A stretch of 64,000 nt of DNA from Paenibacillus sp. 1781tsa1 (GCF_024159265.1 NZ_JAMYWY010000001.1:310001-374000), one strand, 5' to 3'. Positions 23,179 to 32,630 are shown, numbered from the stretch's first letter. Notes: generated by a model not told the origin, from the sequence alone. Program-made: numbers and translations.

Positions 23179-23706
23179 ATGATTAAAAGAATTAAAATCA
23201 TTATGGGTATCGTCATGATTATTGTTGTGATAGCTATTGCAGTGCGTATGTATACCTCTGGTCAATATACGACGTACATCCCCAGCAAACATACGACGTT
23301 TCGAGCTGAGGTGACAGATCATATGAGCATGCTGGATCGCTTGGATCGACTGACAATTAGAAAAGTTTCAAGTACAGAACCGCATAATGATGAGGATGAA
23401 GTGACGATCACAGATCCCAACGAGATTAGGGATATGTTGAAGTTATTGAAGGATGTTGAACTTAAAAAAGTACAGGACATCGATACTTCTCAGAGTAGTT
23501 CACATTACTATGAGTGGCGACTTCTAATTAATAAAGAGGGTCGGTTTTCCGAGGGATTTGGACTTACATTCTATAATGATCATGCCGTTTCAATCTATAG
23601 TGAGCACAAGACACGAGACTCATTTCAAGATTACGAAATTACGAATGAGTTAAATATAAACGAGATGGAGCGCCTCTTTGAAAAATTGAAGGAGGAGCAA
23701 ACATGA
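23179..23706 (+). CDS. Hypothetical membrane-anchored protein
   Basis: The product is a 175-residue protein that I do not recognise. It has one N-terminal membrane anchor (IIMGIVMIIVVIAIAVRM, about residues 6-24), followed by an extracytoplasmic, charged domain of mixed alpha/beta character ending in a coiled-coil-like NEMERLFEKLKEEQ. The ATG at 23179 has GGAGGGGAG before it. The stop overlaps an ATG (ATGA) that opens the broken acetyltransferase remnant downstream, so the two were probably once co-translated. Confidence 0.75.
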   Translation: MIKRIKIIMGIVMIIVVIAIAVRMYTSGQYTTYIPSKHTTFRAEVTDHMSMLDRLDRLTIRKVSSTEPHNDEDEVTITDPNEIRDMLKLLKDVELKKVQDIDTSQSSSHYYEWRLLINKEGRFSEGFGLTFYNDHAVSIYSEHKTRDSFQDYEITNELNINEMERLFEKLKEEQT

Positions 23707-23791
23707 CCAAGACCAACGATCATATACGTGCAATGAGGAACAGGATATCCCTGTTCTATGGGAGATGTTATACGCATCCCTGCATACATGA
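23703..23791 (+). pseudogene. Remnant of a GNAT-like acetyltransferase N-terminus
   Basis: An ATG overlaps the previous stop and has AAGGAGG before it. The first frame gives MTKTNDHIRAM. Shifting by one base near 23732 gives NEEQDIPVLWEMLYASLHT and then a stop. The joined sequence resembles the opening of small GNAT enzymes (an LWEMLY-type first helix). The following 150 bases keep no open frame. Reading it as a decayed gene is inference. Confidence 0.45.
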
Positions 23792-23952
23792 GAAAGTGAT
23801 AAACTCTCCCAATTGAGATTATTCAGATTTGTGGAGGAGTGCCTAAATGGTACATCGGTAGCGAGGGTGCGTGTAAGTGAACTTGAATCTCAAATGATAA
23901 GTGGTCGTATCACTGGCTAAACGAAGTAAGCCAAGTGGAAATGCAAAAAAAG

Positions 23953-23992
23953 AAAAAGGCGCTTCCTCATGGGGAACGCCTCTTTCTTTTTA
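23953..23992. terminator. Bidirectional terminator
   Basis: AGGCG plus TTCC pairs with GGAA plus CGCCT around CTCATG, flanked by A runs and TTTCTTTTT. It serves the converging genes at 23179 (+) and 24044 (-). Confidence 0.75.
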
Positions 23993-24043
23993 CCAGGTAC
24001 AGCACTGGTAGCTCTCTTTATACTTAATCCTGGACACTAAATA

Positions 24044-24403
24044 TTATTTCAACAAAAATGCCAAAGCCTCGTCATACGTTTCCCATTGGAATTCAGTCTG
24101 ATGCGCCGATTCCTTGGAAATTCGATTCAATTGCATTTTGGCGATCGCACCGCCTACGGCTACACTAGCCCGCTTCATACCCCAATCTAGCAGTAATTTC
24201 TGATGCTCCACAATTTTTTCTTTGGTATCCTGAGGAAAAGCCTTCATCGTTCTCATGTCCACGAGCACATCAAACGAATTTCCCAATTGTTCCGCAATTG
24301 TCTGGATTTCCGTATTCGCTTGTTCGACTTGTTCAGGAGTAACAATACCTTCCCAGATAATTTCAATAATAGGTTTAGTTGAATCCAAACGTCTAACAGA
24401 CAT
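24044..24403 (-). CDS. STAS/SpoIIAA-like domain protein
   Basis: The product is a 119-residue soluble protein. Its pattern of alternating strands and helices (PIIEIIWEGIVTPEQVEQAN, FDVLVDMRTMKAF, ASVAVGGAIAKMQLNRI) resembles the SpoIIAA-like/STAS-like proteins found as single-domain genes in Bacillales. The conserved phosphorylatable Ser/Thr of true anti-anti-sigma factors cannot be identified with confidence. Function unknown. Confidence 0.7.
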   Translation of the reverse strand: MSVRRLDSTKPIIEIIWEGIVTPEQVEQANTEIQTIAEQLGNSFDVLVDMRTMKAFPQDTKEKIVEHQKLLLDWGMKRASVAVGGAIAKMQLNRISKESAHQTEFQWETYDEALAFLLK

Positions 24404-24663
24404 GTAGGCAACTCCTCGATTATAAAATAATATGTAATATATGAGACTATAAGCCTATTAATTATACCCTTTTATAACGAGAATGAAAACTGAATTCATA
24501 ATATAGTGGTTCTTATGGACTACTTTTTCCTAGCGAAGTTAAATTCAGGGATTGTTCTCATATCGTCATTGGGAGGAAGATTGAATAGCTAAAAGCCACC
24601 CAGAGGATGAACTCCAGATGGCTTCAATAATTGTAATATGATAAAGTGAAAATCCTTCGTAAG

Positions 24664-25464
24664 TTAGAAGCCAATCTTCAAACTGTTTCCTTCCGTTGCT
24701 ACACCTTTGGAAAGGGAAATGCTTAGCTTTTGTTCTGCCGAGAAGCCTAGTGTTTCCCCATCATGCAGTGTGACGTCGTTTTCGACCACATACGTTGTGG
24801 TCATGAACATCATCTCAAATACATCGCTTAAGGATTCAGCAGATTGTATAATCTCCATTTCTTCTTTTCCGAAGTTACGTAGTCCGTAAGTATAAGCTGA
24901 AGCGCCTTCGGCATTTTGGAATAATCCGATGAAAATCCAGAGTGAGACGGGTAACTCATCGTGTTTGATCCCACGGCTGGTTTCGACATACTGACTGGCT
25001 TCAACGACAAGGGGAGCCATGTATATTGCCAGCGCGTGATCCAACTGTAACAAGGCACTCGCTGTTTGAGTGAACAGAACATGTCCCTCAATTGCATTTG
25101 TTGCGTTCAGAACCGACACAATAATCTGAGACTGGTGCCGTGAGGTAACTTGCTCCGCTTCTCGCCAAAGGATGTTTAGCCTGGCATTCTCCTCAACTTT
25201 ACGGTCAGGTACAGGCGCTTCAATATGAGCACACACAACCTGCATTCCATGCACTTCGAAAAAGAGATTGCCCTCTTCTGGGCTTTCCTTAATCTCAATA
25301 TTCCATTCGTTCCTCATATTCCTGATAAAGAGGTCAAAATCACAATCGTTGCGCTCCAGCAGGACAAAACCGACGATGGTTTCACTGTAATTTGTCGATT
25401 CGACAGTCCCACCTGTGGGTACCTTCTCCTTTTTGCGCCGCCGAAGCTTGTCAAACAATCCCAT
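24664..25464 (-). CDS. DUF4261 domain-containing protein
   Basis: The product is a 266-residue cytoplasmic protein with a very basic start (MGLFDKLRRRKKEK) and no membrane segment. The body matches my memory of the DUF4261 family: an N-terminal FVLLERNDCDFDLFIRNM strand-helix, a central helix-rich part, and a C-terminal SDVFEMMFMTTTYVVENDVT with LHDGETLGFSAEQKLSI. Members are common in Firmicutes and often monocistronic. The biochemical role is unknown. Confidence 0.75.
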   Translation of the reverse strand: MGLFDKLRRRKKEKVPTGGTVESTNYSETIVGFVLLERNDCDFDLFIRNMRNEWNIEIKESPEEGNLFFEVHGMQVVCAHIEAPVPDRKVEENARLNILWREAEQVTSRHQSQIIVSVLNATNAIEGHVLFTQTASALLQLDHALAIYMAPLVVEASQYVETSRGIKHDELPVSLWIFIGLFQNAEGASAYTYGLRNFGKEEMEIIQSAESLSDVFEMMFMTTTYVVENDVTLHDGETLGFSAEQKLSISLSKGVATEGNSLKIGF

Positions 25465-25581
25465 GACATGGTTCTCCTTCCGATCCCAGATTGATTCTGG
25501 TCGTTGTACACTGCTACCTATTAACTACCTTACCATAACGGAGATAAGATGAATCGCAGCAATGCACCTATCGACAGGAAA

Positions 25582-25947
25582 TTACAGGAACAGGACCAGC
25601 AACAATGCAATGATCGCAGGCAATCCTTGTTTGATAATGATCGACCGTGAAGAAGTTGCTCCTCCATAGAGAGCCGCGATAATCACACATGCCAGGAAGA
25701 AAATCTGAATATGCTGTCCAACGGCAGCATCCGGATATACGAGTCCCCAGATCAGTCCTGCCGCAAGAAATCCATTGTAAAGGCCTTGATTGGCCGCGAG
25801 GGATTTGGTGGATTTGGCGAATTCCGGCGTGAGATTAAAGGTTTTCATTGTGCGTGGACGAGTCCACATAAACATCTCCATCACCATGATATAGAAGTGT
25901 TCGACAGCTACAAGAGCTACAAAAATGATACTAATCAATGGAAACAC
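25582..25947 (-). CDS. DUF1304 family membrane protein
   Basis: The product is a 121-residue protein with four predicted membrane helices. DUF1304 features are EHFYIMVMEMFMW near the N-terminus and NQGLYNGFLAAGLIWG in the middle. The start codon is GTG. Function unknown. It is probably its own transcription unit. Confidence 0.85.
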   Translation of the reverse strand: MFPLISIIFVALVAVEHFYIMVMEMFMWTRPRTMKTFNLTPEFAKSTKSLAANQGLYNGFLAAGLIWGLVYPDAAVGQHIQIFFLACVIIAALYGGATSSRSIIIKQGLPAIIALLLVLFL

Positions 25948-26204
25948 CTTGCTTTCTGATATGTAATTTATTTACTTGTCCATCCTAGTATAAATGTTTG
26001 CAACGAGAACGGAAAGAGTAAAATTAATTTTTAACAATTTAATTGTGTGTTATTTAAAATATTCATCATTTTCCAAGTAAGTTATAATGTTAAAAAAAAT
26101 AAAATCGTACAAAGGTAAGCATACGCCGATTGTCGACAATCCATTCATTGGGTAATAATGAACAATAAAGAAGTGATATTGCTCAGGAAAGGGAGGAGAT
26201 TACT

Positions 26205-26738
26205 ATGGGGACGGTTCAATTCGTTTTGTTGGCTGATGATCCATCTACATTTTTGACCCGAGTTGTACCTTTTATCGACATTGAGCTTGCAGGAATTCCG
26301 GGTGACCGTCATTATGGTTTGCTTCGTCCAGCGGACTCGCGTCAGAAAATCTACAAGCGCGGTACACCGATTGCGAATCGCCGCCAGATCAGTATTGTGT
26401 CTGAGGAAGAATGTGCTCTTATTGCTGAGAAAATGAACATTCCTGAAGTGCGTCCAGAGTGGTTGGGTGCCAATCTACTGGTCCGAGGCATTGATCGATT
26501 GACGGAACTGCCTGCTGGAACGCGGCTTTTATTTCCGAACGGGACAGGGTTAATATGTGAAGGGGAGAACCTTCCCTGTGTGCATCCGGGGAAAATGATT
26601 GAACAATTCTACGAACAGGACGGGTTGCGCAAAAAATTCGTGCCGGCCGCTCGCAAAAAACGTGGGATTGTGTGCTCGGTTGAACGGGAAGGTGTAATCC
26701 ATACGGGGGATACCATAAAAGTCACTCGCCTGTCCTGA
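26205..26738 (+). CDS. MOSC domain-containing protein
   Basis: The product is a 177-residue protein of the MOSC family, the C-terminal sulfur-carrier domain of molybdenum cofactor sulfurases and YiiM-like proteins. Indicators: GIPGDRHYGLLRPADSRQKI, the PEWLGANLLVRGIDRLTELP segment, and Cys in GENLPCVHPG, the position of the proposed persulfide Cys. GGGAGGAG precedes the ATG. No molybdenum genes are nearby. Confidence 0.85.
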   Translation: MGTVQFVLLADDPSTFLTRVVPFIDIELAGIPGDRHYGLLRPADSRQKIYKRGTPIANRRQISIVSEEECALIAEKMNIPEVRPEWLGANLLVRGIDRLTELPAGTRLLFPNGTGLICEGENLPCVHPGKMIEQFYEQDGLRKKFVPAARKKRGIVCSVEREGVIHTGDTIKVTRLS

Positions 26739-26754
26739 TTTTCAGGACAGGTTT

Positions 26755-27594
26755 CTAATTGATCAGCCCTCGGCGCTCACCATTCGGATGTCTAGCGTGT
26801 AAGTACTCCTCTGGTGTACTGCCAATAATAGACTTGAAATCTCGGATGAAATGGGATTGATCATGATATCCAAGGTCCTGGGATAGCTTAATCAGGTCAC
26901 AGTGAAGACCGCGGTCCATCAATTCCGCAGCATTTTGCAGACGATACAACTTAATTACGGTTTTGGGTCCGATGCCCACATACTGATTGAACAGGCGTTG
27001 AAGCTTTCGGGTATGCATATTCCAATAGGAAGATAGATCATCTACTCTCAGCATCTCCCGGTTCTGTTCAATCTGTTGCACAATATCGTTAACCATTCTT
27101 GCTTGAGCATCTTCAGGAGGAAGGTGTTCAGATAATAGCTGGTCAATGTAACTGGTTTTATCCGCATCATCCCCCGCACCAAGAAGCCGGTCTTCCAAGG
27201 ATTCCGCTGTGACGTCAAGAATATTGGATATATTCATCGGCTGTCCGTACAAGGATGAGACAGGAGCCCGAAGGAAGGGATAGAACCCTCCCGGTTTGAA
27301 CTTCACGCCAAATACACGACCTTTCCCGCTCACAAGATAGGAGAATTTGCGTCCAGATGGTCCGAAGAAAAACGTATTGTTCCGTTCCACAACCAGATTG
27401 ACACAGGGATTAGGCACGACATGTTGGGGATACGGTTCAAGTCCCGTCAGATCCCACGATACGATCCAGTAATGTTTAATAAAAGGGCGAAGTGCTTCGG
27501 AAGGCGCATGGTGTGTCAGTTGATATTTATGGTCACCTTCATTCAGGTTCAGCAGGCCCATACTTGGTCTGTCTCCTTGTTCTACCTGTTTCAT
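26755..27594 (-). CDS. AraC-family transcriptional regulator with DUF6597-like N-terminus
   Basis: The product is a 279-residue regulator. The N-terminal effector region (about 20-150) carries the pattern ALRPFIKHYWIVSWDL and FGVKFKPGGFYPFLR seen in DUF6597/AraC proteins. The C-terminal AraC HTH reads DLIKLSQDLGYHDQSHFIRD then FKSIIGSTPEEY. The ATG at 27594 is preferred over the one nine bases earlier because AGGAGG is about 10 bases from it and only one base from the other. Target unknown. Confidence 0.88.
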   Translation of the reverse strand: MKQVEQGDRPSMGLLNLNEGDHKYQLTHHAPSEALRPFIKHYWIVSWDLTGLEPYPQHVVPNPCVNLVVERNNTFFFGPSGRKFSYLVSGKGRVFGVKFKPGGFYPFLRAPVSSLYGQPMNISNILDVTAESLEDRLLGAGDDADKTSYIDQLLSEHLPPEDAQARMVNDIVQQIEQNREMLRVDDLSSYWNMHTRKLQRLFNQYVGIGPKTVIKLYRLQNAAELMDRGLHCDLIKLSQDLGYHDQSHFIRDFKSIIGSTPEEYLHARHPNGERRGLIN

Positions 27595-27932
27595 TCGAGT
27601 CATCCCTCCTACTCATCTCATATTATCTAGGTTCTCTGAACAATAATGCCCGTACAGCAAAACGGGGTAAAATGAGTTGCCTGCGCCATCTTGAAGGTTG
27701 ACTGAGGAGGCGATAGAGCCATTCCAGTTTAGTATATCTGATCTTCTGGAAAAGGACTATATATGGGCGAAACCCGTTTGGATAATGATATAAACATTCC
27801 GGGAGTCATAAATATCTTTATCGATATGTGACCTTTTGTCGCGTTTTTACAATACGGCCTTTGGGGTATAACGGTAGGATAGGAGTGCAAGGTGGGTAGA
27901 TCGCGTGTCCAATACTTAAAGGGAGTGAGTCC
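27595..27932. other. Divergent intergenic region
   Basis: Lies between the AraC regulator and the SRPBCC gene. No gene is seen. A weak promoter-like TTTTAC with TATAAC spaced 16 bases apart sits near 27844-27871 and may serve the SRPBCC gene. Confidence 0.35.
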
Positions 27933-28382
27933 ATGGAACTGAAATATGAATTCTATATCAATGCAGGACTTGAAGATGTGTGGAATGCTCTAATATCACC
28001 AGACGGCACACGGAACAGCTTTTTCGGTAGTGAACTTCGCACTAATTTCCAACCAGGTCAGCCATTTGCTTATGTAGGGCCAGGTAATGATGGTGCGGAG
28101 ACTGTACATGTGTACGGAGATATATTGGAATTTGAACCATTGTCTAGACTTAGTTATCAGGAGCATCCCGGACCGTCATACCATGCCAATCATGCCGAGC
28201 TTCAATCCAGAGTGGTCTTCCAGTTGGAGACGGTAGGGGAATGTACGAAGCTGACACTGATCAATGATCAATTTACAGATAACCATCCTTCCTTTGCGAA
28301 TGCACAGAGCAGTTGGTGGATGATTCTAAGCAGCATAAAAACATGGGTGGAAACGGGGAAAACATTGAATTTTGGCTGGTAG
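27933..28382 (+). CDS. SRPBCC (START/AHSA1-like) domain protein
   Basis: The product is a 149-residue single-domain protein of the Bet v1-like fold. It opens with LKYEFYINAGLEDVWNALIS and has the late helix SSWWMILSSIKTWVETGKTL typical of the AHSA1/polyketide-cyclase group. These proteins bind hydrophobic ligands or act in stress responses. AAAGGGAGTGAG precedes the ATG. It stands alone, followed by its own terminator. Confidence 0.88.
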   Translation: MELKYEFYINAGLEDVWNALISPDGTRNSFFGSELRTNFQPGQPFAYVGPGNDGAETVHVYGDILEFEPLSRLSYQEHPGPSYHANHAELQSRVVFQLETVGECTKLTLINDQFTDNHPSFANAQSSWWMILSSIKTWVETGKTLNFGW

Positions 28383-28439
28383 CTGATAAGAGGTAGTCAT
28401 TTGAGATTTATTATCATAAAAAATAAAGGCAACTAATAT

Positions 28440-28478
28440 AAGAACCGGTGCTGATTAAGCACTGGTTCTTGTTTTTTT
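28440..28478 (+). terminator. Intrinsic terminator after the SRPBCC gene
   Basis: AAGAACCGGTGCT pairs with AGCACTGGTTCTT around GATTA, followed by GTTTTTTT. Confidence 0.9.
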
Positions 28479-28561
28479 ATACAAATTTAAGACCATTGCT
28501 CTACATTTAATGTCTGATAATGTCGAAATATATATCATATGACCTAAGAGGAGAAATGAAC

Positions 28562-30091
28562 ATGTTTCGTAAACGTACTGAATCTACCAAGCACATTCGT
28601 ATAGATGCGCATCAGAATTTACTGGAGTATAGTCGTAAACTGGTAGCCAATGCAGAAAAGGGCGATTATGACGCATGGATTGAAGATGGCATTGAATTTC
28701 AGGAAAATGATGAAATAGCTAGTAACATCAAAAAAGCAGTACATATGATGAAAGCACAAAACGAAGCCGTGGAAATGCGTCTTAGAATGCTGAATCAGGC
28801 AATGAATGTAGGATTATGGGAATCTGACATTGTTGCCGGTGATCCACTGGATAGCAATAATAAAGTCTCGTTTTCCAATGAATTCCGCCAAATGTTAGGA
28901 TTCCATAATGCCAAGGATTATCCCGATACATTTGCAAGCTGGGCCAAGTCGGTATATCCGGATGACAGACCTCAGCTGGTGCAAGAGATAATGAACCATG
29001 TGAATGACACTGGAGCAACGACTGCGTATAACGTTATCAGCCGTATGATTACAAAAAGCGGAGAGATTCGCTGGTTCCGATGCCTTGGACATGTCATCCG
29101 AAATCAGGCTGGAGTTCCGATCAAACTTCTGGGCATCATGTTCGATATTCATGAGGACAAGAGCAAGTCGGATGAGCTGGAAGCACTCGTCACCCGATAT
29201 GATCTTGTTAACCGCGCCTTGGTGGAGGCACCGTGGGATATGACCGTTGTGGCAGGAGATGTGGTGAATCCGAATAACGAATTCTGGTGGTCACCCCAGT
29301 TCCGTAGAGAATTAGGGTTTAAAGACGAGCAGGACTTCCCGAATGTGTTCAGCAGCTGGAGTAGCCGACTTCATCCGGAAGACCATGATCGCACGATCAA
29401 CGAATTCGCCAGACATATGAACGATTACAGTGGTCGTACACCGTACGATCTGGATTATCGTCTCCAGCGCAAAGACGGGGAGTACCGATGGTATCACGCG
29501 GGTGGGGAGACCATTAGGGATCAGGATGGAGTACCGCTCCGCGTAGCTGGAACCATTCGAGATGTAACCCATGAGAAGAATAAGGAACAGATCGTGGAAG
29601 CTATGAATCTGAAAACAAAACAATTATCCGAGTCCATTGGCGAGATGGTACGTGGAATCAACTCGATTACCGATCAGGCACAGGATCTGGTTACTGCACA
29701 GGAGTTGTCTGCCGATGCAGCCATTCAAGTGAAAAGCAGTGCAGATGATACGAAGAATATCACCGTGTTTATTCGAGAGATTGCCAGTCAGACCAATCTG
29801 CTGGGGTTGAATGCAGCAATTGAAGCTGCACGAGCGGGAGAGCTGGGACTGGGGTTCGGCGTCGTTGCAGGTGAAGTTCGGAAATTGGCTGATCACAGTT
29901 CAGAGGCCACAGTAAATATCGAAGATAGCATGCAGACGATGAAAACATTGATTGATCAGATTCTTGAACATATCGGTAATATGTCCACGTTAACGCAAAA
30001 TCAGGCTGCCCTGACACAGCAGGTAAATGCTTCAATGGATGAGATTAACACCATGTCACAGGATCTGGTTGATTACTCGCGGAATCTATAA
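28562..30091 (+). CDS. Soluble methyl-accepting chemotaxis protein with two PAS domains
   Basis: The product is a 509-residue cytoplasmic chemoreceptor with no membrane helix. Two PAS domains follow one another (about 75-200 and 215-345); each has a W-x-S/D-F-R-x-LGF core and a PAC tail (REIRWFRC-like and GEYRWYHAGGETIRDQDGVP). The C-terminal signalling domain is short and contains the hairpin tip EIASQTNLLGLNAAIEAARA then GELGLGFGVVAGEVRKLAD. The tip has LGL and GLGF where most MCPs have LAL and GRGF. ATG 28562 is spaced eight bases from AGGAG. It probably senses an internal ligand or redox state via PAS. Confidence 0.9.
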   Translation: MFRKRTESTKHIRIDAHQNLLEYSRKLVANAEKGDYDAWIEDGIEFQENDEIASNIKKAVHMMKAQNEAVEMRLRMLNQAMNVGLWESDIVAGDPLDSNNKVSFSNEFRQMLGFHNAKDYPDTFASWAKSVYPDDRPQLVQEIMNHVNDTGATTAYNVISRMITKSGEIRWFRCLGHVIRNQAGVPIKLLGIMFDIHEDKSKSDELEALVTRYDLVNRALVEAPWDMTVVAGDVVNPNNEFWWSPQFRRELGFKDEQDFPNVFSSWSSRLHPEDHDRTINEFARHMNDYSGRTPYDLDYRLQRKDGEYRWYHAGGETIRDQDGVPLRVAGTIRDVTHEKNKEQIVEAMNLKTKQLSESIGEMVRGINSITDQAQDLVTAQELSADAAIQVKSSADDTKNITVFIREIASQTNLLGLNAAIEAARAGELGLGFGVVAGEVRKLADHSSEATVNIEDSMQTMKTLIDQILEHIGNMSTLTQNQAALTQQVNASMDEINTMSQDLVDYSRNL

Positions 30092-30141
30092 TTCCGAAGT
30101 CATTTGTTGCCACTTCACGATCATTGCACAAATCATCTAAC

Positions 30142-30188
30142 AAAAAAAATCCACCGGGATGCATTTCTGCTCTCGGTGGATTTTTATA
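30142..30188. terminator. Bidirectional terminator between chemoreceptor and pyruvate kinase
   Basis: AAATCCACCG and CGGTGGATTT enclose a 16-base loop, with A residues on one side and T residues on the other. It suits both converging genes. Confidence 0.85.
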
Positions 30189-30233
30189 TTTCTATATATA
30201 GCTAATTCTATAGCTTCAGTTTCAGCTATTGAA

Positions 30234-31649
30234 TTAGACTTGTTGAACTTTGATCAGGTTTGTATTACCGGATTGACCGATAGGGACACCTGCGGACAAT
30301 ACAATGATGTCGCCTTTTTCGATGTAACCTGTTTTAATTGCGTTACGAGTAGCGGATTCGAACATTTCATCTGTTGTGGTTACTTTGTCGCCCATAACCG
30401 GAATGACACCGGAGAGCAGGCAGATTTTGGCCAATACTTCTTCATGTTGTGTAACTGCGATGATTGGCGCTTTTGGACGATACTTGGAGATCATGCGTGC
30501 TGTGAATCCACTCTCAGTCGAAGTGATGATTGCTTTTGCATTCAGTACGAGGGAAGAACTTACAGCGCCCTGACTGATAACTTCAGTAATATCAGCGATC
30601 TGTTGAGCCGATTTTTGTGCGAATTGCTCTTTGTAATCGATCATTGTTTCAGCACGGCGAGCAACCGCAGCCATCGTACGCACGGATTGTACCGGATATT
30701 TACCAGCAGCCGATTCACCGGACAACATCACAACGTCTGCACCTTGAAGTACAGCGTTAGCTACGTCACTAACTTCGGAACGAGTAGGGCGTGGGTTTAC
30801 TTGCATGGACTCCAGCATATGTGTAGCTACGATAACCGGTTTACCAGCGCGGTTACATTTATCGATCATTTCTTTTTGCATCATTGGTACGTCTTCGATG
30901 GGTACTTCAACCCCGAGATCTCCACGAGCTACCATGATGCCGTCAGATGCTTCAATAATATCGTCCAGGTTGGTCATACCTTCCTGGTTTTCGATTTTGG
31001 AGATGATCTGTACGTGATCTACACCGCGTTCTTTCAGAATGCTGCGGATTTCACGGATGTCATCACCTTTACGAACAAAGGATGCTGCGATAATTTCGAT
31101 ATCGTTTTCGATCCCGAATCCGATGTGCATAACGTCACGCTCGGTTACACCTGGCAATGTCGTTTTGATTCCTGGCAAGTTAACCCCTTTGCGTGGTTTC
31201 AGAATGCCGCCACTGATGATTTTACAATGGATATCGGATCCTTCCACAGACAGTACAGTCAGATCCACAAGGCCATCATCGATGAGGATACGATCGCCAG
31301 GTTTCACAACGAGGTTCAGTTCTGGATAGTTTACCGAGATACGCTCAGCGTCACCGAGAATTTCTTCGGTAGTCAGGATCAGCTCTTTACCCGCTTGCAG
31401 ATGGCAGGATGCTTCTTTCAGTTTGCCGATACGTACTTCCGGCCCTTTGATGTCCATCATGATCGGTACATAGGTGTTCAGTTCGGAAGCTGCTTTGCGG
31501 ATATTGTTAATCCGTGTAACGTGATCTTCCAGTTCGCCATGAGCCATGTTCAGACGAGCAACAGTCATACCTTCCTGAATCATTACTTTCAACAATTCGA
31601 TTGAGTCACAAGCAGGTCCCATGGTACAAATAATTTTTGTTTTTAACAT
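30234..31649 (-). CDS. pyk: Pyruvate kinase, short form
   Basis: The product is a 471-residue glycolytic enzyme converting PEP and ADP to pyruvate and ATP. Family motifs: TKIICTMGPACDS at the start, MDIKGPEVRIG in the substrate site, IISKIENQEG and VARGDLGVEVP. Start chosen at 31649 because AGGAGG is eight bases before it; the frame continues upstream without a ribosome site. It lacks the extra C-terminal PEP-utilising domain found in the roughly 586-residue main pyruvate kinase of Bacillus, so it may be a second isozyme (inference). Confidence 0.95.
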   Translation of the reverse strand: MLKTKIICTMGPACDSIELLKVMIQEGMTVARLNMAHGELEDHVTRINNIRKAASELNTYVPIMMDIKGPEVRIGKLKEASCHLQAGKELILTTEEILGDAERISVNYPELNLVVKPGDRILIDDGLVDLTVLSVEGSDIHCKIISGGILKPRKGVNLPGIKTTLPGVTERDVMHIGFGIENDIEIIAASFVRKGDDIREIRSILKERGVDHVQIISKIENQEGMTNLDDIIEASDGIMVARGDLGVEVPIEDVPMMQKEMIDKCNRAGKPVIVATHMLESMQVNPRPTRSEVSDVANAVLQGADVVMLSGESAAGKYPVQSVRTMAAVARRAETMIDYKEQFAQKSAQQIADITEVISQGAVSSSLVLNAKAIITSTESGFTARMISKYRPKAPIIAVTQHEEVLAKICLLSGVIPVMGDKVTTTDEMFESATRNAIKTGYIEKGDIIVLSAGVPIGQSGNTNLIKVQQV

Positions 31650-31761
31650 GCTAATTTCCTCCTCATATTTAAGCTTATATGTGTATTGTAGCGTTTTCTG
31701 TCGAATCAGGGTATGAACTATAGTACAATGATTAGAGTATAGTCCGATAATGAGGTGTGTT

Positions 31762-32541
31762 ATGTTCACTCCACTTGAAGTACGACATATTAACGGTGTT
31801 GGTTGGTACGAAGAAGCTGTGCAATCTCAACAAACTTGGCGGCTTAGCTTGGTTACTTATGGAAAATGTGTATATTGGGTGAACGGTGATAAACAGATCA
31901 TGGAAAAGGGGGAATTGCTCCTCATTCCAGGTGGTGTCCCATATTACGGCAAGAGTATTCCAACAGTAACGCACACACAGATTGTAATTCAATTGCAACG
32001 AAATCATACAGAAACTCTGCCTGCGCTCGAACGGTATGAAGCTTTGCGCCATAAACCTGGATGTTACGAACTGATCCATCAACGCATGAGCGCTATTTAT
32101 CAACAATGGCAGGAGCGTCCGTCTTATTATGTCATGATGAGCCAAGCCTTATTGATGGAAGTGTTGATTTATATGAACAGGGAGTTAGATCGGGGAGTCA
32201 TTCCGCCGGAGAGGCATAATCATGTTGAACGGATGAAGCGATATATTGAGCGGCATTATCGGGAGAAAGTAACGAAGGAAGAACTGGGGGACGAGATCAA
32301 TAAGACTCCCAATTATGCTGCTGCATTATTCAAAAGCATGACGAATCAGACCATCAGTCAGTATGTCCATGATCAACGGATGAAACGAGCCATATATCTG
32401 CTCACGGAGTCACAACTCTCCATCCAGGAAATTGCCGAATTTCTCGGCTACCGGGATTTGTCTTATTTTTACCGCATATTTAAGCGTATAACGGGAAGTC
32501 CGCCATCCGATCTGCTCCATGAACGCCCGCCTATAGTATGA
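31762..32541 (+). CDS. AraC-family transcriptional regulator
   Basis: The product is a 259-residue regulator with an N-terminal cupin-like sensor (GKCVYWVNGDKQIMEKGELL then LIPGGVPYYG) and a C-terminal double HTH (VTKEELGDEINKTPNYAAAL then IQEIAEFLGYRDLSYFYRIF). ATG 31762 follows GAGGTG at four bases; an ATG 12 bases earlier overlaps that site. It is divergent from pyruvate kinase with about 110 bases between them, so the two may share a control region. Confidence 0.9.
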   Translation: MFTPLEVRHINGVGWYEEAVQSQQTWRLSLVTYGKCVYWVNGDKQIMEKGELLLIPGGVPYYGKSIPTVTHTQIVIQLQRNHTETLPALERYEALRHKPGCYELIHQRMSAIYQQWQERPSYYVMMSQALLMEVLIYMNRELDRGVIPPERHNHVERMKRYIERHYREKVTKEELGDEINKTPNYAAALFKSMTNQTISQYVHDQRMKRAIYLLTESQLSIQEIAEFLGYRDLSYFYRIFKRITGSPPSDLLHERPPIV

Positions 32542-32599
32542 AAAGCATAGCCCAACCCTAATAAGTTCTTCTATAATAAGTAGGTTTAATTAAATGAGC

Positions 32600-32630
32600 A
32601 CAAAAAAAGAGGGCTTAGGCCCTCTTTTGC
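32600..32630. terminator. Bidirectional terminator
   Basis: AAAAAAAGAGGGC, TTA, GGCCCTCTTTT. It separates the AraC gene from the converging PAP2 gene. Confidence 0.9.

Noticed and set aside
30159-31604. A 481-codon open frame on the plus strand
   Set aside because: It is wholly antisense to pyruvate kinase, rich in Cys, Phe and His, with no ribosome site; it reflects codon bias of the real gene.
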